NCBI GenBank assembly: GCA_019054805.1
Contig: JAHQIY010000019.1
Coordinates: forward strand, 1,208,001 to 1,272,000
DNA: 64,000 bases
Direction: 5' to 3'
DNA from: Brachionus manjavacas
Lineage: Eukaryota; Rotifera; Eurotatoria; Ploima; Brachionidae
Below the pieces are notes generated by a model, which was not told the DNA's origin, did no database searches, and saw only the letters and a program-made list of their open reading frames with translations. Positions 32,762 through 44,597 of this stretch are shown here, piece by piece; position 1 is the stretch's first letter, and each line of letters starts with the position of its first letter. Made by a program: the position numbers and the translations under genes.

Positions 32762-33478
32762 ACCTCATTTTTGGACTCTCAATATATGAAAACCAAAGTA
32801 AAAAATTTTTTTAAGGGAGGTTAAGAAAAAATTTTTGGACTAGGGGGTTTGTTTACCCCTCAACTTATTCTTTTCTTTACAGATTCTTAAAAAATTTCAA
32901 ATACATTGTCATTGTTTAGTGAAAAAGTCTAAAAATTTTGATTTTGTTGTTTAATTCTTAACTCTTATTTGGCATAAAATTAAACTGTATTTCTTCTGTC
33001 AGTATTTTACTTTGTGTTATGCGCAAACATAGGTGACCTCCTAGTAGGCCAACTCCGCAAGCTAGTCTTGCTGTAGCTTATACATAATATTATCATATTA
33101 TTATTAATTTCAGTATTTAATGTCAAAATTTATTTTTTTTTTTAATTGAGTCTTTTTGTACGCTTCTAAAAGTCTTTAAGAAAAATGAATAAGAAAAATA
33201 AAGCCTATAAATTGTTCAGAATTTTCTCTAGATTCAGAATCTGTATACGTAGTATACGTTGAGGGGTAAACAAAAAGAAAAAGAAGATAAAAAAAACTGA
33301 AAAATTGCCTGAAAATTGCCGATTTTTCGGCTAAATTCGTTTTATGTTTTTTGATGACTGTATGACACTCAAATGAGACCAACTTTTGACTGGGTCGCTC
33401 AACTTCATGCCCCCCTAGTCCAAAAATATTTTATGTTACTTAGGTTTTTCATATATTGAGAGTCCAAAAATGAGGTTT
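32762..33478. mobile_element. MITE of about 717 bp with long TIRs
   Basis: The left end has CCTCATTTTTGGACTCTCAA (32764 on), and the right end is its reverse complement ending at 33476. Similarity continues inward with interruptions to TTTTTGGACTAGGGGG (left near 32840; right near 33415). No transposase. An 68-codon minus-strand frame inside has no recognisable similarity. No clear target duplication. Confidence 0.8.
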
Positions 33479-33770
33479 AATTAATTTTTATTGCAAGATT
33501 TAATCAGTTTATTGGTTTGAAAAGGGCACAAGCCTACTGATTAAACTTGAAATTTGAAAAAAAATATAAAATTTTTTCAACCTAAAATATTTGAAAAAAT
33601 GATTAACAAAAACGTTTATTTACAGATATTTATGAATAGAAATTAATATAACCAAAAAATCAAATTCAAAGCTAGTGATTAATAGAATTTTAACATTTTC
33701 CAAATCTAATTATTAAATAAGAACTTTTAAATCAAATATAAATAAAAGATAATTGCGAAAAAATTAATTT

Positions 33771-34927
33771 TTAAAATTTAAAATTTTTAACATCTAGAAT
33801 CTGATGATTGACCAAAACCTTAGATTTTAATTGTTCATCCTTTTTGAATAAATTATTGCTTGACTCAATTTTTTTCAATTCATTTCCAATTTTATTCGAG
33901 TCTCTAAAATAATATTCTTCATAATTAAGACTATCAATTGAAAAATTTGACGCAATATAACTTAGACTCGAAACTGAACCCATTGGAAAAAAAATTTGCT
34001 TGTCTTCATTGGCGATGCTGACTATGTTAATGAAGATTGCAGGAGATAAGCCAATTTTTCCTTCGCTTTCAACCTTCCACCATCCATCTAATCTCTTTTC
34101 CAGCACCTTTACATAATTTCCTTTTACCAAACTAACTTCATCTTCATTTATTGCCTCATAATCCTTTTTTACAATATAAACATCAAAAAACTCAGCTTCA
34201 TAACTTTTCTCATCTTCTTCTTTATCTAAATCATCGATTGCGTCTAGAACAACTCGAGGCACAAAGCCTTTTCCATACTCATTACTTACAAACCACCACC
34301 CATCTGCATTCTTCATGTGAACATCAATTATTTCATCTTTTGTCAAACTTAACTCAGATTTTGTCACTGATTTGAATCCATGGACACATTTGTATTTTTT
34401 GTTTACAATTGGGTTCGAAATTTTGTCCAAATCTAGCACTGACTTTTTTTTGGTCAAAAAATCTAAATCTTCTTGGGTCAAACTGAAAAAATCAAGAATC
34501 AAATCACATTTGGATATTTCAGGGTCAAGATAAATTAATTTCTATTAAAAAATTATTAAAATTTTTTCTAAGTCTAGATAAAAAATTATTTTACATTGCA
34601 ATAAAAATCAATAAGGTATTTTCGTTCCATGGCTACTTTTAAGACATGGCTTCGACCAATGTATATTTTAGGAGGTAAAATTGGCAAATTTGTGGATTTT
34701 TTGAAGCGATCTAAAAGTTGGGTCTAAAAAAAATGGTTAAAAAAAATCTAATCTTTTAATTGTGTTTTTACATGAAGTTCATAGAATTGAGAATATCTGC
34801 GATAAATTTTATATTTGGATAAATCTGACCAAGTAGTCCATAAACAGAATACGTAATGCTTAGACGGCTTTTGTCTTTTTTCTACATGATTGACATCTAT
34901 ATTAATTAAATGTTTTTGCTTGTACAT
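33771..34927 (-). CDS. p47phox/NOXO1-like adaptor: PX domain and two SH3 domains
   Basis: Three exons: 34927-34772, 34723-34595, 34541-33771; all introns in phase 0 with GT/AG, total 351 aa. The PX domain spans exons 1-3: KHYVFCLWTTW, RRYSQFYELH (the basic pair expected to bind phosphoinositide), LPPKIYIGRSHVLKVAMERK, and ISKCDLILDFF. SH3-1 has CVHGFKSVTKSELSL...WWFV...GFVPRVVL; SH3-2 has KKDYEAINEDEVSLVKG...WWKVESEGKIGLSP. About 80 residues follow with no clear autoinhibitory or proline-rich region. Tks/SH3PXD2 proteins have more SH3 domains and are much longer, so NCF1/NOXO1 is the nearest match in layout. In that family it assembles NADPH oxidase at membranes; that role here is inference. 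Confidence 0.87.
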
Positions 34928-35897
34928 TTTTTTATTCGGTTTAATTTTTTTTTTTAATTTGTAGTTTTATTTATCAAATGAAATAACAATATTATTTTGT
35001 GAAATTAAAAATCAGTACTGAATTTCGTGATAGAAAAAATGAAATAAATACTAAATTCAAAAAATGATTAATCAATTATTTTATTAAAGTTGTAAGTAAA
35101 AAAAGGTTTTTAGTTTTTCTAAAGTATTTTTTAAAGGTAAAAATAAGTATCATGCAATTCATGATCTTTGATTGAACAAATAAATCTTTAAAAGCCTCAA
35201 ATTAATGCTGTTAACAAAGCTAATTTATTTTATTTAAACCCGAGAAATATCGAAAGATACTAAGTGTTTGGAAATCATGATTTTAGTTTTTTTGTGTTTC
35301 ACGAAAAATTTTCATTCTTCGTTAATCAATAATAAAAGAATTGAATGTGATGATATGAGCGTTTCAATTTTAAAATGCTTACCTTTTCATATTTTATTGT
35401 TTTTTAAATCTAAAAAGAAATATCAAATAAACAGTTTAAATTTAAATATTTTATTCAATTTTTGCATTCAAATTAAAAATAAATATACAAAATTTATTTT
35501 TGCTAAAACACGATGTATTTTATTCAGATACATTGAGCATCATCATCTTCAATATCATCTATAAATTCTTGATTGAGGATAAATGTCTAAGATGCCTATG
35601 AAAGACATTAATGATCATTGAGTCAAAATTTTGTCCAAATCTTACTGATCTTTTGAATTTTTTGCACCAGTCGATTGCTTCAATTTTAAAGAATACTTAA
35701 GTTTTTTTTTTATTTAACTAAATAAAACTATTTTTTTCATTTTTTGTTCCATTTTATGAGTTATAAAATTCACAATGCCTCTGTTATTTGACTTCAGATT
35801 CAGACACCAAAATTTGAATTTCAAAAAATTTTCAACATAATCTTTGAATAAATAAATTGTAAAAATTTTGTTAAAACAATTTAAAATAATCTCCAAA
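34928..35897. other. Divergent intergenic between PX-SH3 gene and TIPIN
   Basis: 970 bp of AT-rich sequence shared as upstream region by both genes. Open frames here (35268-35564 plus; 35714-35926 minus) are low-complexity and match nothing I know. Confidence 0.5.
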
Positions 35898-36680
35898 ATG
35901 AAATTCAACCATCCATCAGGACACAAAGAGACTGAAGAGGACTATTTTTCCGGAGAGGCATCTGAAGCCGAAGAAGGTAACTAAAGCAGAAATTTGCTAA
36001 ATCTAATCCAAGAATTTAAGCTGATGGTTCTGACAATGAAGCTGCACAAGAAGCTGACAATGAGAGTCAATCAAAGCGAAGGGAAAAGATACGGACTGTA
36101 GTTCGTAAACCACAGCCAAAACTCGACCCAGCTCGTCTCCTTGGAGCTAGAGGTCTTAAATCTTTGATGGAAATTTTTGATAATTTTAAACAAAAAGGCG
36201 ATGGACATGAAGTATTAAATATTCAAAATAAAAAAATAAAAAATAAAAAATAAAAATAAATTTATTAAGTTCAAAGACTTGGAGTCCATGATGGCTAAAT
36301 ACGAGTATTGGGCTCATAGATTATTTCCGAAAATGAAATTTTCGGACGTAATTGAACGTCTTGAAAAGCTCGGTGAAAAACGAGAAGTCAAAGTAAAATT
36401 AAAATAATAATTAATTTAAAATAGAAAATAAAAATTTCATTATTAGAGACATTTGCATGATATAAGACTTGGTTTAAAGGAATCTGTGGGCGATGATGAG
36501 GAGCAGCACGATCTTGCTCTACAGTATGAAGAAACTACCGCTACAGTAATGAACATGATTTCAAATTTAAATGAATCAGATGAAGAAAACACTCAAACTG
36601 TAAATGCCATTAATGTAATTGATGATGATGACGATGACAATGAATTAATTTCTCAACTTCTTATCTCTAATCAAATATAA
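35898..36680 (+). CDS. TIPIN: TIPIN (Timeless-interacting protein, Csm3/Swi3)
   Basis: Four exons: 35898-35976, 36021-36211, 36270-36392, 36447-36680, total 208 aa, with introns of 44-58 bp. After an acidic N-terminus come KPQPKLDPARLLGARGLKSL, IFDNFKQKGDGHE, FKDLESMMAKYEYWAHRLFP and KFSDVIERLEKLGEKREVK, the Swi3 domain of TIPIN. With Timeless it travels with the replication fork, stabilises stalled forks and supports checkpoint signalling in the nucleus. The C-terminus is Asp/Glu-rich and shorter than in human TIPIN (about 300 aa). A polyadenylation hexamer (AATAAA) follows near 36709. Confidence 0.93.
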
Positions 36681-37199
36681 AGTTTATCTTAAAATCTAAA
36701 AGATTGTTTAATAAATTTTTTTGTAATTTTTTAATATCAACATTCAGATTTAAATTTAAAAATAAAAGCAGATTAGATGTCTTTATTTGTAAAAAAAGAA
36801 AGAAAATTAGTTTAATAAAATTTGTAAATTTTAATCTAGAAAATAATAATCAAGCATTCTAAAGTATGCTAAAGATTTTCAATAATTATGCATCTTTAAA
36901 AACGTAGTCCCGTGTTTTTTTGTGCCTAGATTGCGATTCTGAATAATTTTTCAAATATCATTTTCAGTTTTTGAGACATCTTGGGTAGAAAAAAAGCAAA
37001 AAAATATTTAGCTTCAAAAAAACTTACAAAAATAATATTACTTAAATTTGTATAGAGAGATAAAAAGTGAACCTCCAAAATTAATTACTTTTTTTATAAT
37101 CTACTTAAACTTTTTTTTAAAGTATTCAATATCTGGAAGTCGAGTAAAGACTATCAAATCAATCAAATCAAATTACATATTGACGAAGATAATAATTTT
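36681..37199. other. Intergenic, AT-rich
   Basis: TIPIN 3' region and AT-rich sequence; no gene seen before LINE-B starts. Confidence 0.5.
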
Positions 37200-39245
37200 T
37201 TCACTGTTTTATAGTAACGAATTTAAAAGAGAGAATTTGCGAAAGAGCGAAAAATGGATGAACTACGAGGTAAATAGAGTGGTAAAACTTAAGCATCGAG
37301 CTTGGTACAAGATGAAAGCATGTAATAAAAGTTCATTTGTAATAAGTAAATATGATTATGGAAAAGCATGTAGAGAGTTAAAACAGAAATTAAGAAAAGT
37401 AAAATCGGATTATGAGAACAGACTGTCTAAAAAAGCAAAAAGTGATCCGAAACTAATTTATGCCTGTGTGAGAAGCAAAATGGGAGTAGAGGAAGAAATA
37501 AGAATGTTAAGAACAAAAGAAGGTGAAGTAACGAGTGACAACAAACTGATAGCTGAGCTATTAAATGATCAGTTTCATTCAGTCTTTAATAAAGAAACCA
37601 ATGATAATATGCTTTTTTTTCCTTTACGTGCTTCCTCTACTTTCGATATTGAGAATGTCATGCAGGAGCTAAATGAGGATCTGATTGAACGGAGACCAAA
37701 GAAATTAAATGGCAAAAAATCGATGGGCACAGACCAAGTACATCCACTGATACTGAAAAACTGCGCAAAAACGATGTCAGTGCCATTGAAGATAATTTAC
37801 GCAAAATCATTAGAGACAGGAAAAACCCCAAAAGAGTGGAAAGAGCAAATGTGTTGCCGATCTACAAAAAAGGAAGTAAATTAGAGCCAGTTAATAATCG
37901 ACCCGTATCATTTACGTCAGTTGCTTGTAAATTTCTGAATGGTGTTTTCAGAGACCGACTAATGTTTTCCCTTCAAGATAATAATCTAGTAATTGGAAGT
38001 TAACATGGGTTTGGTAACTAAAGCAGAAATCATTAGAGACATCACGACTGAGTTGGCCAAAGGTATTAATGAAATACTATTAGACTTCTCAAAGGCTTTT
38101 GATACGGCATCAACGACTTCTTCATAAACTACGTGGTTATGGGCTAGGTGAGAAAATAGTAAGGTGACTCGAAGACTTTATGAGTATGAGAACTCAGCGA
38201 GTTGTACTTGCTGATGGAGTTTCTAGATGGTCAGAGGTACTGACTGGAGTTCCGCAAGGGTCTGAACTTGGACCCCTGCTATTTGTTCTTTATATAAATG
38301 ACCTACCTGACTGCGTTTCAAATAGAATGGAATTGTATGCAGATGACTCAAAAATACTCTGTATAGTTAATAAAGTTTATCAGAGAGCGATGTTACAGAA
38401 AGATCTGCATGCAGTATGTCAATGGATAGAGGTTTGGCGTATGGGACTGTGTACTAACAAATGTAAAGTAATGCATTTCGGCAGACTAAATGAAAAGCTT
38501 AATTATACACAAAGAAGCAACAGGAATGTTATACTAGCGACCACAGAATGTAAAAGTGATCTTGGAGTGATGGTTAAAATTGACCAGCCAAGTGAAAAGT
38601 GCTTGTGCGAAAGCGAGTAGAGTACTTGGAATGCTAAAGCGAACGTTTACAAGTAGAGAGAAAAGACTTTGGGTAAGATTGTATATTTCCATGGTGAGAC
38701 CCCACCCAGATTACGCAGTGCATGTTTGGAATCCATGTATGAAAATGGACGTGAATGCGTTGGAAAAGGTGCAAGAGAGGGCAAAAAAAATATCTTTGTC
38801 TGTAAGAAACATGCCGAATGAAATGAGCCTGACCAAATTAGGATTGACAAAGCTGAATGAAAGAAGAGTGAGAGGGGACTTGATTGAAATGTAAAAATTA
38901 GTGAATGGAATAAAAAAGGTAATCTTGGTCAAGAATCTAGTGAACCAGCTGGGGCGTTAAGAGGAAATAGCATCAGAGTCCAGAGAGAAAGTTTCCCAGC
39001 TCAAATTAGAAACGATTTTGCGGCTGCAGTAAATGCCACACATACATTTTTCTCAGGCAGAGTATTTCCGCATTAGAATAAGTTGCTAGAAAATTTGGTG
39101 AACCGCTAATTTTAAAATGGCTTTAGATAAGTTCAATGGAATCGGCTGCTACAGCTCTACACGGCCAATTGGCAGTGATGGGCTTAGACAATCTACATGT
39201 TAGGTGTCGCAGCAAGAACTGCTACTACTACTACTACTAAAAGAG
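37200..39245 (+). mobile_element. LINE-B, 5'-truncated, RT region, CTA-repeat tail
   Basis: RT protein blocks across several frames: MGTDQVHPLILKNCAKT (37720), NVLPIYKKGSK (37850), FSKAFDT-like at 38090, LTGVPQGSELGPLLFVLYI (38240), LYADDSKI (38335), then the thumb and the C-terminal NALEKVQERAKK and RRVRGDLIEM. The closing FF-R-W-LP block is degenerate at 39045. The 3' end has GCAG/CTGC around a small loop and a run of CTA units at 39221-39240. No endonuclease region is present. Related to, but clearly distinct from, LINE-C. Confidence 0.85.
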
Positions 39246-39459
39246 CAAATAAAGTTGAATTGTATAGCGGTATGTAATTTTATTTTTTTTTATTCGAAAT
39301 TGATTAGAAAAATTGATAAAATTTAAAAAATTAATCAAAATGGAAGGAATTTGAATATGTTCAAAGTAATTAAATGTTGAAATTAGCAATAACAATGAGA
39401 TTAAAATTTGTAAGTAGATGTTAAAAGAGAAAAGCATATCAATTCAAGTTAATTCATGA

Positions 39460-39855
39460 AGCCCCGAGGGTCAATTTGACCCGACTTATTTGTTGAATTA
39501 ATGTGATTAAGTTTAAATATAAAGAAAAAAAATAACAATTGTTTATTGTTTAAAATGAAAATTTTTAGTCAAAATCAAAGTGCTGCTTTGGCAACTTTGG
39601 AAACTAAAACTCATTGAGACACTTCAATTTTTTTTTTTAAAATCAATTCAAAATTTTTAGTGGTAAGATGGATGTACAGTTTTTGTTCAAATTAAAAACA
39701 AATCTTATATTTTTTTTTTCATTTTAAAAAATAATTATTTACATGGCTAAATAAAATCAAAAAAATTTAACTCAATCTGATTATTTTAAATTGACCCGGT
39801 CGGACCTTTGATCTTATTATAAAAAAAATATCAGCTCTCTAGTGTTTAAAAGAAA
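39460..39855. repeat. Diverged element with GGTCAATTTGACCCGACT motif (copy 2)
   Basis: GGGTCAATTTGACCCGACTT at 39469-39488 and TTGACCCGGTCGGACC near 39792; the right edge CTCTAGTGTTTAAAAG mirrors the left edge of copy 1 (TTTAACACTAGAAAG). Several words between them are shared with 29945-30110. No transposase. Confidence 0.45.
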
Positions 39856-39984
39856 ACTTTTCATGAAATAAAAAGCGCCAAAAAAATTTTTCAATTAAAA
39901 TTAATAATTCTCTATTTATCAAACACTCATTAATTCTATTTGGAATTGAGAGTGGTTTTTAGTACATTATACTAGATACTTTCT

Positions 39985-40610
39985 TTAAGCTTATCGAGCT
40001 AACTCCATAAATTTCCAAAACAATTCAGATCGGGACTGTATCGAGTTAACTTTCCCTTAGTTCTATGATGGAAGTTAGTTATTGCCTAAATATCAACATA
40101 TCTCTCAGAATAAAGCCTTCCGTCTAAAATTTGAAAAAATTCCTAGACCATGGTAACTCATACAGCACCAAGTTTCCAAAGAAGCACTTCCTTGTTTTAT
40201 TCTTTTAATAATGTATTCTCCATTTTATTTCTCTGACGGCATTCTTCATATTTGAATTCGATTTTTTCTTTTATCTGCTTAAATGTTCATTTCATCATTG
40301 ACCATTATTTGTCTCTTGTTCCATTATTTAAGCTTTGCTCCATTTTTTAACATTCATACAGAAATTTTTTATAGCTTTCTTTTGAGATGTTGTTGATCTT
40401 GCTTTTCGAACCACATATTTCCTTTCTGGTTATCATTCTAACAATCTTCGTCTAACCACAGAATTCGACGCTTTTCGGTCATTTGATAATTTCCAATGTG
40501 CTAGGTTGTGTGATGGTGAAGTTCTATTTTTTTTACCAAACAGATTATTGACGATCATCTTTTTAGTTGAAATCTTAGGTCTTCAAGATCTTGGACGATC
40601 GTCGTATGAA
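39985..40610 (-). pseudogene. Tc1/mariner transposase, heavily decayed
   Basis: Minus strand, mixed frames: GRPRIST near 40590, an HTH-like VVRRRLLE near 40445, RKARSTTSQKKAIKNF near 40395, and near 40050 YSPDLNCFGNLWS followed by LDKLKESI. The last matches the SPDLNPIE-LW block around the third catalytic residue. Multiple stops and frameshifts. Confidence 0.65.
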
Positions 40611-42180
40611 TTTTTTTTAATTTCCCAAAGATTTCAAAAGACTAAGGATCTTGCCTAGAATCAGGTAATTTTAAGAGTCTTGCCTAGAATTTTGCCCGCA
40701 GGCGTCTTTGGGATTTTTTACCAAGATTCCTGTCCGAATTCTAATCAAATCCTAAGAATAAATATTTGTGAAGGTAATATCACGATTTTTTTTTATTAAG
40801 ATTCCTAATAGATTGCTGATAAAATCAAAATTCTTATATATTTCTTAAACAATCTTAGAATTTAATAAGATAATTCCTAACTTTTCCTTTTACCACGGTT
40901 TCTTAATTAATTCTTTAAGACATAAAATGATTTTTTACAGAAAAGACAATCATATTCTATTTAATAGGGTAATTTAAATTTTTTTTAAGGATGGCTTTTT
41001 TTAATCTATTTATATGAATTAAAGAATTTGCTCGATTTTTAAGACCCAAAATACCCATTAGGTCAAAACATTGTTATCTAAAATAGTATTAATAATGATT
41101 TTAAATGAATTAATCAAGAATAAGTGAAGCTTATTTATTATTATTTTCTTATTTTCCTATTCTTTTTTTATGACAATTTTATTCTCAAATATTAACTAAT
41201 TTTAATTTTTTTTGATTTTTTTTTCAATAAAGGTCAATAATGGAAAAACGAATATATTTTCTTATACTTTCATTTTTATTTCGATTGCGGAAATTAATTT
41301 AGTCTATTTAAAGAAATTAAAAAATAAATATTTATTTTTTCATTTATGGCATCCGAAAATTTGATGGGTTCACGTTAATCGGTGCATATTTCATATTTTC
41401 TTCCATTCATCAAATATTATCAGTAGATCTGTGAGCGTTTGGAAAATAGAGTCAAACTAGATATTGATGATGACTTAACAATAAGATTTATTCTAAAAAA
41501 ATTTTCCATTTTGATCTTTGAATTTAAAAATGTTGACTTAAATGACCGATGAAATAAGATGAGTTTTTTTTTTAACTTATTAATAAAAGAAAATTTTTTT
41601 GAATACCACAAATCTAAAAATTTAAGTGGGTTCTGCAAATTTTAAGTTTAAAAAATAAAGTTCAAAAAAACCTTCTGAAAATAAGTAATTCTCAATATTT
41701 GTTAAAAAATTTATTTCGACTAGAAAAAGGAACAAATAATGCAGTAAAGAAATATAAATTTATCCAAACAAAAAAAATATTTTTTTTAAATTTTCAATCA
41801 AAAGATTTTAATTAAATTTATATTTATTTTTAAAAAATCATCTATATTTAAATAGCTCGCAAATTGAGCAGATTAAAGGTTTTTTTCATATATTTATCTA
41901 AATTTGCAAATAATTATTTTAGAAAATTTAAGTAAATGTGTTTTTTTTATTCATTGACGAAATCATTTTAAGATGGTTTCGATTTTTTTTTTTTTTTTTT
42001 TTTAAATTTCAATTAATGATTTTTAGCCAGGTAAAAAAAATATAAAAATGAATTTGACAAAAACAAAACTTGGTTAAATTGACTGAAAGAACTAATTAAA
42101 TTCAAAACCAAACTTAACTTGTTATTTAGCATAACAACAAAAATGTAAATAGAAAATTTATGATACCAAAAAAGTTTTGA
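40611..42180. other. AT-rich intergenic upstream of caveolin 1
   Basis: A duplicated phrase, GATCTTGCCTAGAAT / GTCTTGCCTAGAATTTTG, occurs near 40647 and 40679. Otherwise AT-rich sequence without supported genes. Confidence 0.5.
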
Positions 42181-42276
42181 TGACGCTTGCGTCAATTTTA
42201 ACCTGAAATATTGGAATCAGTTCAAAATTGCTATGGAAATACAAAAAAACACAGAAAGCCTTAGAGGCCTATAAAA
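42181..42276 (+). promoter_or_regulatory. Candidate promoter of caveolin copy 1
   Basis: A perfect dyad TGACGCTTGCGTCA (42181-42194) of CRE/bZIP type lies upstream of a TATA box TATAAAA (42270-42276), which is about 70 nt before the ATG. Binding is inferred from motif only. Confidence 0.5.
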
Positions 42277-42347
42277 TGGATCGATTCAGGAAAAATAAAA
42301 TCAAAAACTAAAAACTTGTAAGCTTAACAGTAAAAAAAAAGTTTAAA

Positions 42348-42856
42348 ATGACCGAAATCGATCTGATCAACCGTGACCCCCAAAACTTGAACAACTTTCT
42401 CCAAGTAGAGTTCGATGACGTTCTAGCTGAACCAGAAGGTACCCACACAATTGACTGTGTGTGGAGAAACTCGCACAAATGCTTCAAATGCGGCAAAAAT
42501 CTATGCTACAAGATCTTGACCATTTTGACTGGTATTTTCGTTGCCTTGTACTGGGGCTGTGTCTTTGCCTGTGTTTCTTATTCAATTATCTGGTTTGTTA
42601 CACCTCTAATGAGATTACTTCATGTTGTCTTGCATCCTTTGAAGAAGATTCTTTCAATTATTCTATCAAGTAATATTTAATTTAAATTTAGAGGAAATTT
42701 TTAACTATTTTCAATTTAGCCTTCCTCGGACCGATTATTCAAACATATGGTCTTATTTTCTCAAGAATACATGTCACCCAGTCACAAGGTGAACCACCAT
42801 TGCCCATTGATCATATGATTGGAGCCAAAACGGAAACAGTTAAAAACTTCAAATAA
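42348..42856 (+). CDS. Caveolin family protein, copy 1
   Basis: Two exons, 42348-42669 and 42720-42856, 152 aa. It starts MTEIDLINRDPQNLN, like vertebrate caveolin, has the signature FDDVLAEP at residues 22-29 (family FEDVIAEP) and a long hydrophobic hairpin at about 55-90 (ILTGIFVALYWG...SIIWFVTPL). Caveolins insert as hairpins in the plasma membrane and oligomerise to shape caveolae. The segment usually rich in aromatics (scaffolding region) instead carries four cysteines, C38-C45-C48-C53, in CVWRNSHKCFKCGKNLC. The second exon gives FLGPIIQTYGLIFSRIHV and a tail longer than in copies 2 and 3. The family is certain; which paralogue is not. Confidence 0.93.
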
Positions 42857-44430
42857 ATTTTTTCAATTAAATCACCAAATTCAAATGATTTTTAATTCAA
42901 AAATGATTATTAATTAAATAAAGCTTTACTTAAATCTAAATTTCATTCAATTTTTCATCCAAATTAAAGTCTACCATTAAAGTCTACTTATAATTGAATT
43001 CGTACTATGAATAAAAATACTTCAGCAGAAGCTTTTAACTTTAAATTTATCTTTGCTTAAGTTGACAAGACAGATTAATATCTATTTAAAAGTTATTACA
43101 AAAATCATCCTAATTTGTTTTTTAAAATTAAAATTATCTTAATTTATCTTTCTTATATTATTTTGTTATTGATGCTGCGTTAACTTTTAAAAAAATATTT
43201 TCAATTTATATTTACGGAATGCAGCGTCAGGATTTGAAGTTTAGATATTTATGAACAAGCCGTGGCATTATCTTTTCACATAAATAGTAAATTTTACCAT
43301 TAATTTAATAAAATTTTAAAAATTTGAATTTATTTAATTTTGACCAAATGAAAAAATAAAATTAATCTAATTTCTAAACCACATTTTGATTACATTTATT
43401 ATACTTAATTTTTCAGTACTTAAAAAGAATAAAAAAAATCTAAATTAATAAAATAAATTATTGTTTATATTTATTCACACAATAAAAGTTTTTTCTTTTT
43501 TTTTTTAAATTGCATCTAACAACCTTTAAATTTCTTGAGGCTCTTCTTAACATCAGCAATATTAATAGTGACTGGGCTGGAAGTTGAAATATCAGAACAA
43601 AGTATTATAGTGGGTGGTTGAGATTTTTTTTCTTTTACTTATTTCTTTTTTTCGACTGGCATTGAATCGAAAGTTTCATGCTGGAAACTCTATTTATTTT
43701 TTGTTTAAAGAAAGTTTCCTTATTTTGTTGCTGACTGTTAAATCAGTAGTGATATTTTTGAAATTTACTTTTCTGAATTCTATCTATAGAAGAAATTAAA
43801 ATTTTAAATAAAACCGAAAGTTCAAGAAAAAAAATTCAATTTTATCTGTTATTAATTTTTTAAAATTTTTATGAATGAAGTGGACAGCAATTGTGATATT
43901 AAGTGGCAATTTATTTTTCCAATAGAGTAAATTACAGAACTATACATCAAATTTTCAAAGAAATTTTTTTCAATAACCTTTTTAATTTTTTTTAAATCCT
44001 TAATGCTAACAATCACATTTTTTTTGTAATTTTTAAAAAATGAAATTTTCTGAATGAAAAAAAATTCAGACAGTTGTAAAAATTTTAAATAAAATTCAAA
44101 AAAAAAACAAAAACAAATATGACCGATTTTATATTTATTTTCAAATTATTTTAATTTTTTAGGAGCTGGCAACGGAAAATTTCTTCTTAAAAAAAAATAA
44201 TATTAAATGAATAGGTAAAATAAATGTTTATAACCACAATACTTTGAGCGGTAAGAATTTAATATTTGTGTTCCCTTGGATACTCAGAAATTTGCTGGAT
44301 AAATTTTAATTCTTACACTGTCTGATTAAAAATGGTACGAGATTTTTACGTCACTAAGATGAAATTTCAAAAAAACTTATTCTAAAAAAAAGTTGTCGTC
44401 AACCATAAAATTCGTAAGGTATTTAAAAAA
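42857..44430. other. Intergenic between caveolin copies 1 and 2
   Basis: AT-rich. On the minus strand 43635-43516 reads KSQPPTIILCSDISTSSPVT then INIADVKKSLKKFKGC and a stop; it looks like a coding exon end with less biased composition, but upstream frames close quickly and I cannot name it. No other gene seen. Confidence 0.4.
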
Positions 44431-44439
44431 CACACTTTG

Positions 44440-44513
44440 CTATGGCAGCAGAAACTAACGAAATAAACAGTTAAATAATCGATGAAAACTTGATTGTAGT
44501 TGGAATATAAAAA
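44440..44513 (+). promoter_or_regulatory. Candidate promoter of caveolin copy 2 with 30-bp conserved box
   Basis: The box CTATGGCAGCAGAAACTAAC continues to AAATAAACA (44440-44469). A TATA box TATAAAAA follows at 44506-44513. The same box, with one change, lies at the matching distance upstream of copy 3. Confidence 0.6.
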
Positions 44514-44597
44514 TAAGAGATTTTTATTCATTTTTAGTTATTTTTAATAGCAATAAAAAGAAATTTAAAAAAAGAATTTATAACAAAAAAGCTTAAA

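Noticed and set aside
33000..33080. GC-richer patch considered as a tRNA gene
   Set aside because: No cloverleaf or B-box consensus could be laid out; it lies inside the MITE.
35268..35926. Small frames between the PX-SH3 gene and TIPIN
   Set aside because: Low-complexity, AT-driven, no match and no support from context.
41980..42010. Long T runs and AT microsatellites considered as structural elements
   Set aside because: Homopolymer and AT runs are common throughout and carry no distinctive pattern.
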